Assembly: GCA_965238045.1 (NCBI GenBank)
Contig: CBDEGU010000012.1
Span: 2,542,001-2,606,000 of the forward strand
Length of the DNA stretch: 64,000 nucleotides
Source of the DNA: CBDEGU01 sp965238045
GTDB lineage: Bacteria; Acidobacteriota; Terriglobia; Bryobacterales; UBA6623
Direction: 5' to 3'
In this document: positions 1 through 9,613 of the stretch, in pieces
Position numbering within the stretch: the stretch's first letter is position 1
Layout of the letters: every line of letters starts with the position of its first letter
The notes under the pieces: generated by a model
Databases searched by the model: none
The model's input: the letters and a program-made list of their open reading frames with translations, nothing else
What the model was told of the DNA's origin: nothing
Made by a program: the position numbers and the translations under genes

Positions 1-2066
1 GGCGCGCGGTGCGCGTCCGCGTGATCGGCGCCGTCTTGGGCATCGTCTTCCACGACGAAGATGGCCGTGCGAGGCCAGGTGGAACTGTGGCTCACCGCGT
101 CGACCAGCCTGCCAAGCGCAAAATCGTGTTCGGCCATCATCGCCGATGCGGTCGGCTTACCTGGCTCGCGGCCGGCGGTGTGATCGCCTGGCAGGCGGAT
201 CATCATCAGCCGCGGCAACTCACCGGCCGATTCCAGCTCGGCGTACTCCCGGAGGAACTCGTCGACCCGCTCTCCGTCGGTCACGTTCAGGTCAAACGGC
301 TGGTAGTTCGGATTCGTGTGCGGCGCCAGACGCGGGTCGGTCACGCGCACCGTGTCACCGGGCCGCGCGCCCCTCTTCGCCCAGACGCCGTAGCCGCGCA
401 CAGAGAGTCCGCGCGCCAGCGCGTTCGACCAGAGGTATCCGGCGGGCGGAATCGAGGCGGGCTCTTCTCCCTCGAAATCGTAAACACGCTTTCGCTGGCC
501 GTAGTAGCTGGGCCACAGCTTTTGAACGTAGTCGTTGGCAAGAGCGGCGAACGACCAATTCTGGCCGTCGGCGCTTACCGTGCCGTCGGTCCGGAAATTG
601 TCCAGCAGCACAAACTCTTCGGCGAGCTTGTGGTGATTGGGCGTGATCTGGCGCCCGAATACAACCAGATCGGGGTCGCCGTTGCCTCCTTCAATGTCGC
701 CCAACACCTGATCGTAGGAGCGATTCTCCTTGACGACGTAGATAACGTGCTGGATCGGTGAAGGTTGTCCGGGCCGGGCCGGGATCGGGCTCTCCGAACC
801 GGTTCCTGCGTCTCCGAGCAGCGCGTCGTTATAGGGAATGGTGCGAACGGCGCGCTGGGCATACCGAAAATAATCATCCTCGTCCGGGGGCGGCACGATG
901 CCGAGCGAACCTGTTTCGAGCGCCGCGACGTAGTCGCCACCGAGCCCGCGCCTCGTCGGGTCGGGTCCGCCGGGGTTGGGAACCGGTCCAGCGCCCTTGC
1001 CGTTGAGGTAGGCGATACGGCCATCGCCGAGGGCGGTGACCGCGGTCGGAAACCAGCCGGTGGGAATCACGCCCATCAGTCGCGCGCGCGCTTCCGACAC
1101 ATCGGCCACGACGATCGTGTTATTGCCCGAAGCGACCGTATAGAGGTATCGCTTGTCGGCGCTGAGCGCCATCGCGGTGGGCATCGACCCGACGGGAGCG
1201 TTGGGCGTCGGCGAGACGCTGATGCGTTCGAGAAGCCGCAACCGGTTGTCCCCGCTGATACCGAAAACGAAAACGCTGTTCGTATGAGCGGAGGCGACAA
1301 AGAGTCGGGCCGTGAAGGGCAGTTCCTCGTTGGGAAGTTCCACTCCCCCAGGCCTCAGCAGCATATCGGTCGGATGCTCTCCGGCCGCGATCCGCTCGAT
1401 CCGTTGGCCGTCGGCCAGCCGGTACAGACCCACCGATGCTTCCGCCCAATGGCTGACCAGGAGCGTCTTGCCGTCCAGCCCAAGCAGCAGCCGATACGGC
1501 CGCCGGCCGGTCTGGATCGTTCGCATAATGAACCCGCTCTGAGTGTTCATCACCGTCACCGTGTCCGCGAACAGATTCGCAGCATAGAGAAACCGGCCAT
1601 CCGGTGACACGGCCACGTCGCCCGCGTGATCGGAAACCTTCCGCTTGTCGGGCGCCAGCAGGGGAAAAGTGCGCGCCGGGGTCAAGCGGCCCTGATGGAA
1701 AGTGAATTCAAAAACGCTCACCTTCGACCCGCCGCCAACGTAGACTCTGTCGCCCGCCGGATGGAAGGCAAGCCCCAGCCAGCCGTCATCGACCGGCAGG
1801 CGCTGAATTTCCTTCTCGGCGCCGAGGTCAATCACGCTCACCGACGGAGGGAGAAATCCGCCGTTGAGCACCAGAAGGTACCGCCCGTCTGGCGACACCG
1901 CCATCGACATCGGAAGCGTGCTGAGCGAAATTTGCTTGCCTGCCGGGTCGATGCCCCAGCCATTGGGCAAGAGGGATGGCTGGGCGAAACTCCGCGTTCC
2001 CTGGAGCAAGGTGAGCGCGAGAGAAACCACCAGAGCGGCACGAGCCAGGCGAGGGATGGAAGTCAT
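1..2066 (-). CDS. YncE-like beta-propeller / phosphoesterase fusion (3' end outside window)
   Basis: The frame is open from ATG at 2066 to the window edge (688 codons) with no stop. It begins with a signal peptide (MTSIPRLARAALVVSLALTL, then a cleavage region ending SFAQ). Next come propeller repeats of the YVTN/YncE type, for example AVSPDGRYLLVLNGG and VAVSPDGRFLYAANL. From about residue 435 a phosphoesterase (acid phosphatase/phospholipase C-like) domain starts with HVIYVVKENRSYDQVLGD, followed by TPNHHKLAEEFVLLDNF and RLPGDHT. This is the known bifunctional YncE/alkaline-phosphatase-like architecture, probably secreted or periplasmic; the substrate is unknown. The gene is convergent with nothing visible and lies 58 bp downstream of nadE on the same strand. 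Confidence 0.85.
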   Translation of the reverse strand, partial: MTSIPRLARAALVVSLALTLLQGTRSFAQPSLLPNGWGIDPAGKQISLSTLPMSMAVSPDGRYLLVLNGGFLPPSVSVIDLGAEKEIQRLPVDDGWLGLAFHPAGDRVYVGGGSKVSVFEFTFHQGRLTPARTFPLLAPDKRKVSDHAGDVAVSPDGRFLYAANLFADTVTVMNTQSGFIMRTIQTGRRPYRLLLGLDGKTLLVSHWAEASVGLYRLADGQRIERIAAGEHPTDMLLRPGGVELPNEELPFTARLFVASAHTNSVFVFGISGDNRLRLLERISVSPTPNAPVGSMPTAMALSADKRYLYTVASGNNTIVVADVSEARARLMGVIPTGWFPTAVTALGDGRIAYLNGKGAGPVPNPGGPDPTRRGLGGDYVAALETGSLGIVPPPDEDDYFRYAQRAVRTIPYNDALLGDAGTGSESPIPARPGQPSPIQHVIYVVKENRSYDQVLGDIEGGNGDPDLVVFGRQITPNHHKLAEEFVLLDNFRTDGTVSADGQNWSFAALANDYVQKLWPSYYGQRKRVYDFEGEEPASIPPAGYLWSNALARGLSVRGYGVWAKRGARPGDTVRVTDPRLAPHTNPNYQPFDLNVTDGERVDEFLREYAELESAGELPRLMMIRLPGDHTAGREPGKPTASAMMAEHDFALGRLVDAVSHSSTWPRTAIFVVEDDAQDGADHADAHRA

Positions 2067-2124
2067 GGGAACTTGTCGCAGAACTGGGCCGGGCACGCGC
2101 CGCCTGCCTTTGGCCGTGCTCCGT

Positions 2125-3804
2125 TTAGGGCGAGAAACGCTGCGCGATCGGGAACCGGCGGCCGATCCCAAAGGCCTTCGAGGTGACCCGCGGGCCGGGC
2201 GCCGCCTGCTGCCGTTTATACTCATTGCGCTCGACCATGCGCGTGATGTTTCGCACCAGATCGAGCGGTAGGTCGAGTTGCTCGGCGATCGCCGAGGGTT
2301 CCATATACTGCTCGACACAGAGCCGCAGAATCGGATCGAGAACGTCGTAGTCGGGCAGCGAATCGGTATCCTTCTGATCCGGCCGCAATTCGGCCGAAGG
2401 CGGTTTTGTGAACACCGCCTCCGGGATCGCGTCACCGTGGCGGCGGTTCGCCAGGCGGCAGAGTTCATACACCATCACCTTGGGAATGTCGCTGATTACC
2501 GCCAGCCCGCCCGCCATGTCACCGTAAAGAGTGCAGTAACCCACCGCCAGTTCGCTCTTGTTCCCCGTCGCCAGAACGATCGCGCCCAGCTTATTCGACA
2601 GCGCCATCAGCGTAACGCCCCGCAGCCGCGCTTGCAGATTCTCCTCGGTCGTATCGCTGGGCAACCCTTCAAAGAGCGGCGCAAGAGTTCGCGTCATCGC
2701 CTCATAGGCGTCCTGGATGCTGATGATCTCGAACCCGATCCCGAGCCTCTCGGCCAGCAGCCGCGCGTCTCTCACACTGCCTTCCGATGAATACGGTCCC
2801 GGCATCGCGACGCCCGTCACGTTGCCGGCTCCGATCGCTTCGGCGGCAATCACGGCGGTCAGCGCCGAGTCGATCCCTCCGCTGAGGCCTAACAGGGCGG
2901 TCTTGAATCCGCATTTGCGAATGTAGTCGCCCGTGCCGAGCACGACAGCTTCGTAGACGGCCCCCAATTCATCGTCCGGCTGGGCATGCCTGTCGCCCGG
3001 TCCGCTCCCGCCATCGCTGCCAGTGCCGGTGTCAGTGCCAGTGTCGTAGAAAATCAGGTCCTCAACGAACGACCTGGCTTGCGCCCGGATCGCGCCATCC
3101 GCTCCGGCGACGAAACTCGATCCGTCGAAGACAAGCTGATCGTTGCCGCCTGTCTGGTTGACCATCACCACGGGCAGCCGGTGCCGGCTGGCGACGGCGG
3201 TGATCATTTCCGTCCGTAGCCGGCGCTTGCCCATGTGGTAGGGCGAAGAGGCGATATTGATGAGGCAGTCCATGCCCTGGGCCACCAATTCCTCGACCGG
3301 ATCGCGCTCGTATCGCTGACGGTCCCAGAACCGCTTGTCGTTCCAGACGTCCTCGCAAATCGTGACACCAACCCGGCAACCCCGGATGTTCCAGACATCT
3401 TGGCGTTCGGCGGGCTCGAAGTAGCGCCACTCGTCGAAGACATCGTAGGTCGGCAGAAGCATCTTCTGCTGGGTGTGGAGAATCTCGCCGCCCGAGATGT
3501 GAGCCGCGCGATTGGCGGCCAGCCGGCGGGCTTCGGCCCCCGCGCGGCCCGCGTAGCCGGCGATGATATCCAGGTCGAGATTTCGTGTCGCGCGGGCCAG
3601 GCGCTGGATTTCTTCTTCGTTCGCCCGCAGATAGGCGGGAACTTCGACCAGGTCCAGCGGCGGATATCCGCTGACGGCGAGTTCGGGGAAAATCACCAGT
3701 TCGGCGCCCTGCTTCGCGGCCTGTTCCGCAATCTCGATCATGCGATCGGTATTGCCGCTCAAATCGCCGACCGTGGGGTTGATTTGACCGAGAGCGAGCT
3801 TCAT
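2125..3804 (-). CDS. nadE: glutamine-dependent NAD+ synthetase
   Basis: This 559-residue enzyme makes NAD+ from deamido-NAD+ with glutamine as nitrogen donor. The N-terminal nitrilase-type glutaminase domain has the Glu-Lys-Cys triad at E41 (FPELAVSGYPPLDL), K114 (HTQQKMLLPTYD) and C150 (VTICEDVWND). The C-terminal synthetase domain has the ATP-pyrophosphatase loop LGLSGGIDSALT at about residues 306-317. I chose ATG at 3804 because it starts at the usual MKLALGQINP and overlaps the stop of the upstream methyltransferase gene (ATGA), which indicates translational coupling. A longer frame extends 14 codons upstream but adds nothing conserved. A Gly/Asp/Ser-rich linker (about residues 255-275) joins the two domains. 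Confidence 0.95.
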   Translation of the reverse strand: MKLALGQINPTVGDLSGNTDRMIEIAEQAAKQGAELVIFPELAVSGYPPLDLVEVPAYLRANEEEIQRLARATRNLDLDIIAGYAGRAGAEARRLAANRAAHISGGEILHTQQKMLLPTYDVFDEWRYFEPAERQDVWNIRGCRVGVTICEDVWNDKRFWDRQRYERDPVEELVAQGMDCLINIASSPYHMGKRRLRTEMITAVASRHRLPVVMVNQTGGNDQLVFDGSSFVAGADGAIRAQARSFVEDLIFYDTGTDTGTGSDGGSGPGDRHAQPDDELGAVYEAVVLGTGDYIRKCGFKTALLGLSGGIDSALTAVIAAEAIGAGNVTGVAMPGPYSSEGSVRDARLLAERLGIGFEIISIQDAYEAMTRTLAPLFEGLPSDTTEENLQARLRGVTLMALSNKLGAIVLATGNKSELAVGYCTLYGDMAGGLAVISDIPKVMVYELCRLANRRHGDAIPEAVFTKPPSAELRPDQKDTDSLPDYDVLDPILRLCVEQYMEPSAIAEQLDLPLDLVRNITRMVERNEYKRQQAAPGPRVTSKAFGIGRRFPIAQRFSP

Positions 3805-4409
3805 GGTTTCCGTGCAATCAATGCAGCGGTGCCCCTGTCCTCCCACTGCTCTTCGTAGCGTAGCACGCGAAAATCCGCAAACTTTCGCAGCAGTTCGTTG
3901 TGTTCGAGCATGTGCTCGCGGTGGCGCGGCCGCCCCGGAAACAGCGACTGATCGACGCTGTAGGTCTTGTAGACCAGCAGTCCGCCGGGACGAATTGCCC
4001 TGGCCAGGCGGGGAAAAAGAGGGCCATGAAGGTAGAAGAAGACGGCAACCAAATCGTAGACGCCCTCACCGAGATCCGTGGCCTCTGCTTCCAGGTCCTC
4101 TTGGCATGTTTCGATAGGGGCGCCGCGTGATTTCGCCAGGCCATCCGCGCGCTCCAGTGCCTCAAAGGAAAAACCGACGGCCGTTGTCTCGAAGCCTGCC
4201 TCGGCGAGATACACCGCGTGCCGGCCCGCCCCGCAGGCGACATCGAGCGCTCGAAGACTGCGGGCGGAAAATTGACTGGAAGAGCAGCCCCGCGGCCCTT
4301 CGCGCAGCAACGGCCAATAGGCCCGCGACTCTTCCAGAAAGGGATCGGGATCGGTGCTGGCATGATCGCCACGCCGAAATCGTTCATCCCATTCCGCTTC
4401 AGATGGCAT
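3801..4409 (-). CDS. class I SAM-dependent methyltransferase (TehB-like)
   Basis: About 202 residues from ATG at 4409 (MPSEAEWDERFRRGDH). Motif I is LRALDVACGAGRHAVYLAEAG, followed by an acidic motif II region (TAVGFSFEALERAD) and a late motif IPPG-like segment RAIRPGGLLVYKTY. The size and N-terminal EWDERFRRGD resemble small TehB/UbiE-like methyltransferases; the substrate is not deducible. The frame is open far upstream (to 4703), but that extension is low-complexity and runs into the region before the divergent aminotransferase gene, so the shorter start is preferred. An in-frame ATG at 4475 is the alternative. It overlaps nadE by 4 nt and is probably co-transcribed with it. Confidence 0.75.
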   Translation of the reverse strand: MPSEAEWDERFRRGDHASTDPDPFLEESRAYWPLLREGPRGCSSSQFSARSLRALDVACGAGRHAVYLAEAGFETTAVGFSFEALERADGLAKSRGAPIETCQEDLEAEATDLGEGVYDLVAVFFYLHGPLFPRLARAIRPGGLLVYKTYSVDQSLFPGRPRHREHMLEHNELLRKFADFRVLRYEEQWEDRGTAALIARKP

Positions 4410-4705
4410 AAGTGAGAGGTGCCGGAAACAGGCCCGGAAACAGGCCCGGCGAAAGGCCCGGAGAAAGGCAGGCATCTCGAATCCCGCGCCAGCGCCGACC
4501 CTAAAATGTAGCAAGTCACCGCTGCCCGTCGCCCGGCCGCCAAACGGCCCCTCTCCATAACTTGAAATAATGGGACCAGGAAGGTGTGAAAAAATCGGGA
4601 CCGCCACAAGCGCTGGCGAAATGCTCTCTGATTCGCGAGGACTTAGGTGATGCGCGGCTGGCTGTCCCGGCATTTTTTCACGCCTTCCAACGGAGGAACA
4701 CAACT

Positions 4706-5875
4706 ATGAAACTATCCAGCAGGCTGCAAGGCGTTCGAGGAGAAGGCGCGTTCGACGTACTCGTCAAGGCGCGGGCCCTGGAAGCTCAGGGCCGCTCCAT
4801 CATCCACATGGAGATCGGCGAGCCTGATTTCCCGACGCCCTCGAACATCGTCGAGGCGGGCCGCCGGGCGCTCGCCGCCGGTCACACCAAGTACGGCCCG
4901 ACCCAGGGCGATCCGGAACTGCGCGAGGTCATCGCACGGCACGTTTCCGAAACCCGCGGCATTCCTGTCAGCGAGGAACAAGTCGTCATTACGCCCGGCG
5001 GCAAGCCCATCCTCTTCTTCCCCCTCTTGGCGCTGCTCGAGCCGGGAGACGAAGTCCTCTACCAGAACCCTAGTTTTCCGATCTATGAATCGGTGATCCG
5101 ATTCTGTGGGGCGACGCCCGTACCTTTGCCGCTGATCGAAGAGCGGGGTTTTACGCTGGATGTCGGAGAGCTGCGAAAGAAAATTTCGCCTCGCACCAAG
5201 ATCTTGATGCTCAACTCGCCGCAGAATCCGACCGGGGGGCTGATCCCGGAAACCGATATTCGCGAGATTGCGGAGATCGTGCGCGACTACGACCTCATCG
5301 TTCTCTCCGACGAGATCTATAGCCGCATCTGCTTCGATGAGAAGCCGTTCTCGATAGCCTCAATCGAGGGCATGGCGGAAAAAACCATCATTCTTGACGG
5401 ATTCTCGAAAACCTATGCCATGACCGGATGGCGCATGGGCTACGGCGTGATGCCGAAGCAGATCGTCGAAGCCGTCTGCTTGCTGATGGTCAATTGCGTA
5501 TCCCACACGGCGAGTTTTACGCAGCGTGCCGGCATCGAGGCGCTCACCGGACCGCAGGACAGCGTCACCACCATGGTTGGGGAATTCAAACGCCGGCGCG
5601 ATGTCATCGTCGAGGGCTTGAACCGCATCCCTGGTTTCTCGTGCGCCAGGCCCGGCGGAGCATTTTATGTCTTTCCCAATATTTCCAAAACCGGCATCTC
5701 TTCTGACCTGCTCGCCGATCGCATTCTCAACGAAGCCGGCGTTGCTTGCCTGACCGGCGCCAGTTTTGGTGAATATGGCGAAGGTTATCTGCGCTTCAGC
5801 TACGCGGCGGCGCTGGATCAAATAGAAGAAGCACTGGGCCGCATCGAAACCCTCATGAACGACATCTTGAGCTAG
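4706..5875 (+). CDS. PLP-dependent class I/II aminotransferase
   Basis: A 389-residue fold-type I aminotransferase, aspartate/aromatic aminotransferase subgroup. The PLP-lysine is K235 in the motif DGFSKTYAMTGWRMGY. Supporting cofactor contacts are N174 (NSPQNPTGG) and D202/Y205 (LSDEIYS), and the substrate-binding arginine region near the C-terminus is present (YLRFSYA). The start at ATG 4706 is fixed by a strong GGAGG ribosome site at about 4692-4696. An upstream in-frame extension to 4586 is not conserved. It is transcribed divergently from the methyltransferase-nadE pair, so the 4410-4705 interval carries both promoters. The exact amino-acid substrate cannot be read from sequence. Confidence 0.9.
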   Translation: MKLSSRLQGVRGEGAFDVLVKARALEAQGRSIIHMEIGEPDFPTPSNIVEAGRRALAAGHTKYGPTQGDPELREVIARHVSETRGIPVSEEQVVITPGGKPILFFPLLALLEPGDEVLYQNPSFPIYESVIRFCGATPVPLPLIEERGFTLDVGELRKKISPRTKILMLNSPQNPTGGLIPETDIREIAEIVRDYDLIVLSDEIYSRICFDEKPFSIASIEGMAEKTIILDGFSKTYAMTGWRMGYGVMPKQIVEAVCLLMVNCVSHTASFTQRAGIEALTGPQDSVTTMVGEFKRRRDVIVEGLNRIPGFSCARPGGAFYVFPNISKTGISSDLLADRILNEAGVACLTGASFGEYGEGYLRFSYAAALDQIEEALGRIETLMNDILS

Positions 5876-6042
5876 CAGTCCGTGGCTCGTTAGCCCGCTT
5901 CGGCGTAAGAACGACCGGGGTGCCGGGCGTGATGCCTGCATCCATCCTTGACATGTACCTATCATGGATGTCTCAGCATTTTTTTCACATCTTTCTGGCA
6001 TCCGACTTCGATCTGCCAACAACTGGAGATGAGGAAAGTCGA

Positions 6043-6091
6043 CCGGGAAACCGGGGGAACCGGGGGGGAACCGGAAACCGGGGAAACCGGG
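6043..6091. repeat. degenerate GGGGGAAACC-type tandem array at RAYT left end
   Basis: A run of imperfect ACCGGGGGAA units immediately precedes the left terminal motif of the RAYT element. A longer, more regular version of the same array sits at 10489-10560 beside the second RAYT copy. The rest of the spacer 5876-6042 shows nothing recognisable. Confidence 0.7.
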
Positions 6092-6871
6092 ACAGCCTCA
6101 ATTATGACGCCTGAGACGCGTGCAGAGCTAGCGTGACGGGGGATTTTTTCGGGGGCCGGCCGGGGGGACGCAGGCGCGGATCGTTCCCTGTCTCGGCTTC
6201 CAGTTCGTTGATAACCTCTTGATTTGCCAATGGTTTACCGGAATGTGTCGCCGCTCGCAACTGCTCGGCCCAATCGCCGTCGGCGGCCCATCCCTGGTGC
6301 AATACCCCTTCCCAGTCGCCGAGCGGGCAGACCTCGCGCCACAGATCCAGATCGAGCAGGCCAGCCGGGTCGCGGCCAGTCAGGTGAGCCCGCGCGCTCG
6401 ACCAGGCGTAGTCCGGGGCTTGTCCGGCCAGGTTCGCGCGCACCGGATTTAAGCCGGCGTAACAAAGGGCTCGGGTCAGATGCTCGCGGCCCAGCGGGGC
6501 TGAGTAAAAACGGTTCTGCCAGAGATGGCCGGAGCGCCGGCGGACGGTGTTGAAGTAATGGCTGTAGGAGTTGTGAGCGCGTCCAAAGCCCCTGGCCATC
6601 GAGTCGGAACGCTCGGGCACGACCACCGCATGGACGTGATTCGGCATCAGGCAATAGCCTAAGATGCGCAGGCGGTGACGGGCGGCGTACTCAGCAAGCA
6701 AGGTCAGATAAGTGCGTCGCTGAGCGTTGGAAAAGAAGACTTGTTGGCGGTTATCGCCCCGCTGGGTGACGTGGTGCGGTGCGCCGACCGCTACCACGCG
6801 AGCGATTCGCGGCACGCCGTTAGCTTAACATGCCACTCTTCCCACCGTCGAAACTGAGGCTGTCCCGGTTT
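6084..6871. mobile_element. RAYT (REP-associated tyrosine transposase) element, copy 1
   Basis: The transposase gene is bracketed by a 17-bp inverted motif: AAACCGGGACAGCCTCA at 6084-6100 and its exact reverse complement at 6855-6871. This arrangement, with a single-copy HUH transposase between inverted REP-like ends, is typical of RAYT/IS200-like units. A truncated second copy lies at 10552-11079. Confidence 0.75.
6102..6815 (-). CDS. REP-associated tyrosine transposase (Y1 HUH, IS200-like)
   Basis: A 237-residue Y1 transposase with a GTG start at 6815. The N-terminus MPRIARVVAVGAPHHVTQRG and the metal-binding HUH motif (MPNHVHAVV) identify the TnpA-REP family. LWQNRFYSAPL and YAGLNPVRANL are further family landmarks. 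The C-terminal tail (RPPGRPPKKSPVTL) is basic and probably contacts DNA. RAYTs cut and join single-stranded REP-like sequences, and the flanking inverted motif is the expected substrate. This copy has its full N-terminus, unlike the copy at 10570. Confidence 0.9.
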   Translation of the reverse strand: MPRIARVVAVGAPHHVTQRGDNRQQVFFSNAQRRTYLTLLAEYAARHRLRILGYCLMPNHVHAVVVPERSDSMARGFGRAHNSYSHYFNTVRRRSGHLWQNRFYSAPLGREHLTRALCYAGLNPVRANLAGQAPDYAWSSARAHLTGRDPAGLLDLDLWREVCPLGDWEGVLHQGWAADGDWAEQLRAATHSGKPLANQEVINELEAETGNDPRLRPPGRPPKKSPVTLALHASQAS

Positions 6872-8388
6872 GCCCCCGCTCACCCATCCCCGGCGAACGG
6901 CATTCATATGGATGTGGTTCAGCGCGTGGATTCTGGTTGCGAATCGGGGCGGGAAAGGTCGCGGATCTCAGAACCGGGATCCACGCTACAGGTCTGCCAA
7001 GAAAGTCGTCTGGCGGTCAGCGGATCGCCTGAGCCACTAGAGGCCCTAAGGTTCTCACAGAAGTCTCGTGAACGGCCATCCAAGAGCTTGAACTCGCTCC
7101 TTGTCCAGGAACCAGCAGAAGAAAAGCACCGAGCAGGCAAAGCAGGCCGTCGCATAGGGCCACGCTGTAAGGTACTTCTGAAAGAGGTTCGCTCCGGTAG
7201 CAAAGTACGATGCTAGTGCCGCGACCCCAGTCTGAAGAAATAACGCTAGCAAACCGGCCAGCCCCGCCCGCACTCCAGCAGAATGGATCAACATGAGCCG
7301 GATATTCTGGGCTTTGAGATCGTTCAATGTACCGTCCTTCTGCTCAAGCGAACGTTGGTTCCTGGCGAGTTCAGCTTCGAACCCGATCGCTTGATCCTTG
7401 TTCTTGTTTTCAAGTCTCTGAAGCTCGCTCTTGTACTTGCGTGTTGGGTCCGTAAAATACTTACGGACATGATACGCCATAGATTCCCGAGCACGAGGAT
7501 CGCTTGGATCGCAGTTTCCGAGCCGACTCTTGTAGTAGCCAATACAGTTTTCCACATCCTCCGCCGGTAGGTTTCGACATTCCCAGCTCATTTCCTGGAA
7601 GACAACAAAATCGTTCAGTTCGAAGAAGTTACTCTGAGGCAATAGCTGATACCGCACGGCCTCCGCGAAAACCGACGCTACATCTGTCTGCTCGCCGTCG
7701 TGTAGAACGATGGGGGCAATCCATTGAAGGAGCGCGTCCAGCGTCACCACAGGAGTCGAACCACAAGTCCCTTCGCTGAAGCCCTCAAGGCGCGTTAGAC
7801 TAGTATCGAGCGTGATGAGAAATGGTTGGGACCTACCCTCTTCCCTTTCCATCATCATCCAGTGCAGGAGCATGGCATCGTGCAGTACTGCGGCTGGTCT
7901 TTTCGGTCTGCGCCTGCGTGAACCGGAGGCGGCCTCCACGCGATGGCAGAGACCCTGCACTTCCGAGTTGGAGTCGGCCTCCACGAACCAGCGGTCGTCA
8001 ATGCGGCTAATGCCATAGCGCTCTTTCAGGGCATCCGAAGGGCGCTCAAAGTCGGCTAGGCTGTCTTCAAGCGACGCAGACGTCGTAGTGTCATCATCTA
8101 CTTGACAGAGAAAGCTCCTTACTTTGGGCGCTGTGGTCCGCGGGATTTGCTCGCGTACCCGCTCGAATAGGTTGCGCTCGTGTCTATAAACCCTTCGCAA
8201 CTCGTCGAGTGAAATTTGGCATACACGGACCGGTATGCCCAGCTCGTTACACGCCTTGATCAAGACCCGGAAGGTCTCGTGATGTTGCGCATGGGGCAAC
8301 AGCGCCTGAATGATTACGTTCGTATCCAAATAGAAGGTGGCGCCACCGAAGAGTTCCTTCGAGAGAAGGCGGCCACTGGTATCTAGTA

Positions 8389-9613
8389 TAGCGTTTCATT
8401 AAAACATATCGATACGAGGATGTTTCCTGCTAGGCTGGATGCATGGCAGGAAAATCGAAGCGTCCCCAACTGCTTCTCACGCCCGAAGAGTCGCAACATC
8501 TGCAGCGGCTGCGTCGTTCGCGTAAGGCTCCGGCTCGGGAGGTGCAGAGAGCCGAGATTCTGTGGCGCTATCATTGCGGCGAGACGATCGCCGAGATTAT
8601 GCGGGCCGTGAAGATGACGCGCAAAAGCGTTGGCAAATGGATCGAGCGAGCCCTGGCCATGGGGGTGGAAGCGGCGCTCAAGGATGCCTATCATCGTCCC
8701 CGGGAACCCCGCATCAGCGAAGAGGCCAAGGCCTGGGTGGTGCACTTGGCCTGTAGCAAACCCAAGCAACTCGGTTACGCCGCCGAGCTCTGGACCCGCG
8801 GCGCGCTCGCCCGGCACGTGCGCCAGCATGCCGTGGAAGCGGGCTATCCGGCCTTGGCCCAAGCGGCCAAGGCGACCGTCCATCGGATTCTGGCCGAGCA
8901 ACCTCTTCACCCGGAGAAGGTGAAGTACTACTTGCAGCGCCGCGACCCGGATTTTGAGTCCAAGATGCGGCAGGTGCTGCTGGTCTACCGCGAGGTGGCC
9001 TTGCAGAATGAAAGCGCGGGCGAGGGCGGCCCATCGCCGGGCGTGATTACGGTTTCGGTCGACGAAAAGCCCGGCGTGCAAGCGATCGCCAACACCGCTC
9101 CGGACCTGCCGCCGACTGCGGGGCGGCATCCCTGCGTGGCTCGAGATTACGAATACAAACGTCTGGGAACTTGCTCGATTCTGGCGGCGCTGGACTTGCA
9201 CGACGGTCGGGTGACAGCGCGGGTGGAGCGGCGCCACCGCAGCCGGGAATTCATCTTACTGCTCAAGGATCTGGACCAATCCTACCCGGCCCACTGCACG
9301 ATCCGATTGATCTTGGATAATCATTCCTCCCACGTTTCCAAGGAGACGAAGGACTATTTGGCGACGCGTCCGAACCGCTTCAAATACGTGCATACGCCGA
9401 CCCACGGGTCCTGGCTGAACATTGTCGAGACGCTGTTCGGGAAGATGGCGCGCACTTTTTTGAAGCGAATCCGGGTGGAGTCCTGGGAGGAACTTCGAGA
9501 ACGAATCCTGCAGGGGATCGCGGAGATCAACGCCGCCCCCGTCGTTCACCGCTGGAGGAAGTTCGAGCCGCTGGAGAGCGCGTCTGAGCTGAGTACAGTT
9601 TAATGAAACAATA
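8389..9613. mobile_element. IS630-family insertion sequence (1225 bp)
   Basis: The ends carry matching terminal repeats: TAGCGTTTCATTAAA at 8389 and TATTGTTTCATTAAA read inward from 9613. A TA is duplicated on each side (8387-8388 and 9614-9615), as expected for IS630/Tc1-mariner elements. Removing the element restores the palindromic target CTAGTACTAG and an uninterrupted reading frame. A single transposase gene fills the element. Confidence 0.92.
8443..9603 (+). CDS. IS630 family transposase
   Basis: 386 residues. An N-terminal helix-turn-helix (ETIAEIMRAVKMTRKSVGKWIERA) precedes a DDE domain with VSVDEKPG (first Asp), RLILDNHSSH (second Asp) and HGSWLNIVETLFGKM (Glu). The spacing and motifs are those of the IS630 DDxE family. 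The frame is intact from ATG 8443 to the stop near the right terminal repeat, so the element may still be active. Confidence 0.95.
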   Translation: MAGKSKRPQLLLTPEESQHLQRLRRSRKAPAREVQRAEILWRYHCGETIAEIMRAVKMTRKSVGKWIERALAMGVEAALKDAYHRPREPRISEEAKAWVVHLACSKPKQLGYAAELWTRGALARHVRQHAVEAGYPALAQAAKATVHRILAEQPLHPEKVKYYLQRRDPDFESKMRQVLLVYREVALQNESAGEGGPSPGVITVSVDEKPGVQAIANTAPDLPPTAGRHPCVARDYEYKRLGTCSILAALDLHDGRVTARVERRHRSREFILLLKDLDQSYPAHCTIRLILDNHSSHVSKETKDYLATRPNRFKYVHTPTHGSWLNIVETLFGKMARTFLKRIRVESWEELRERILQGIAEINAAPVVHRWRKFEPLESASELSTV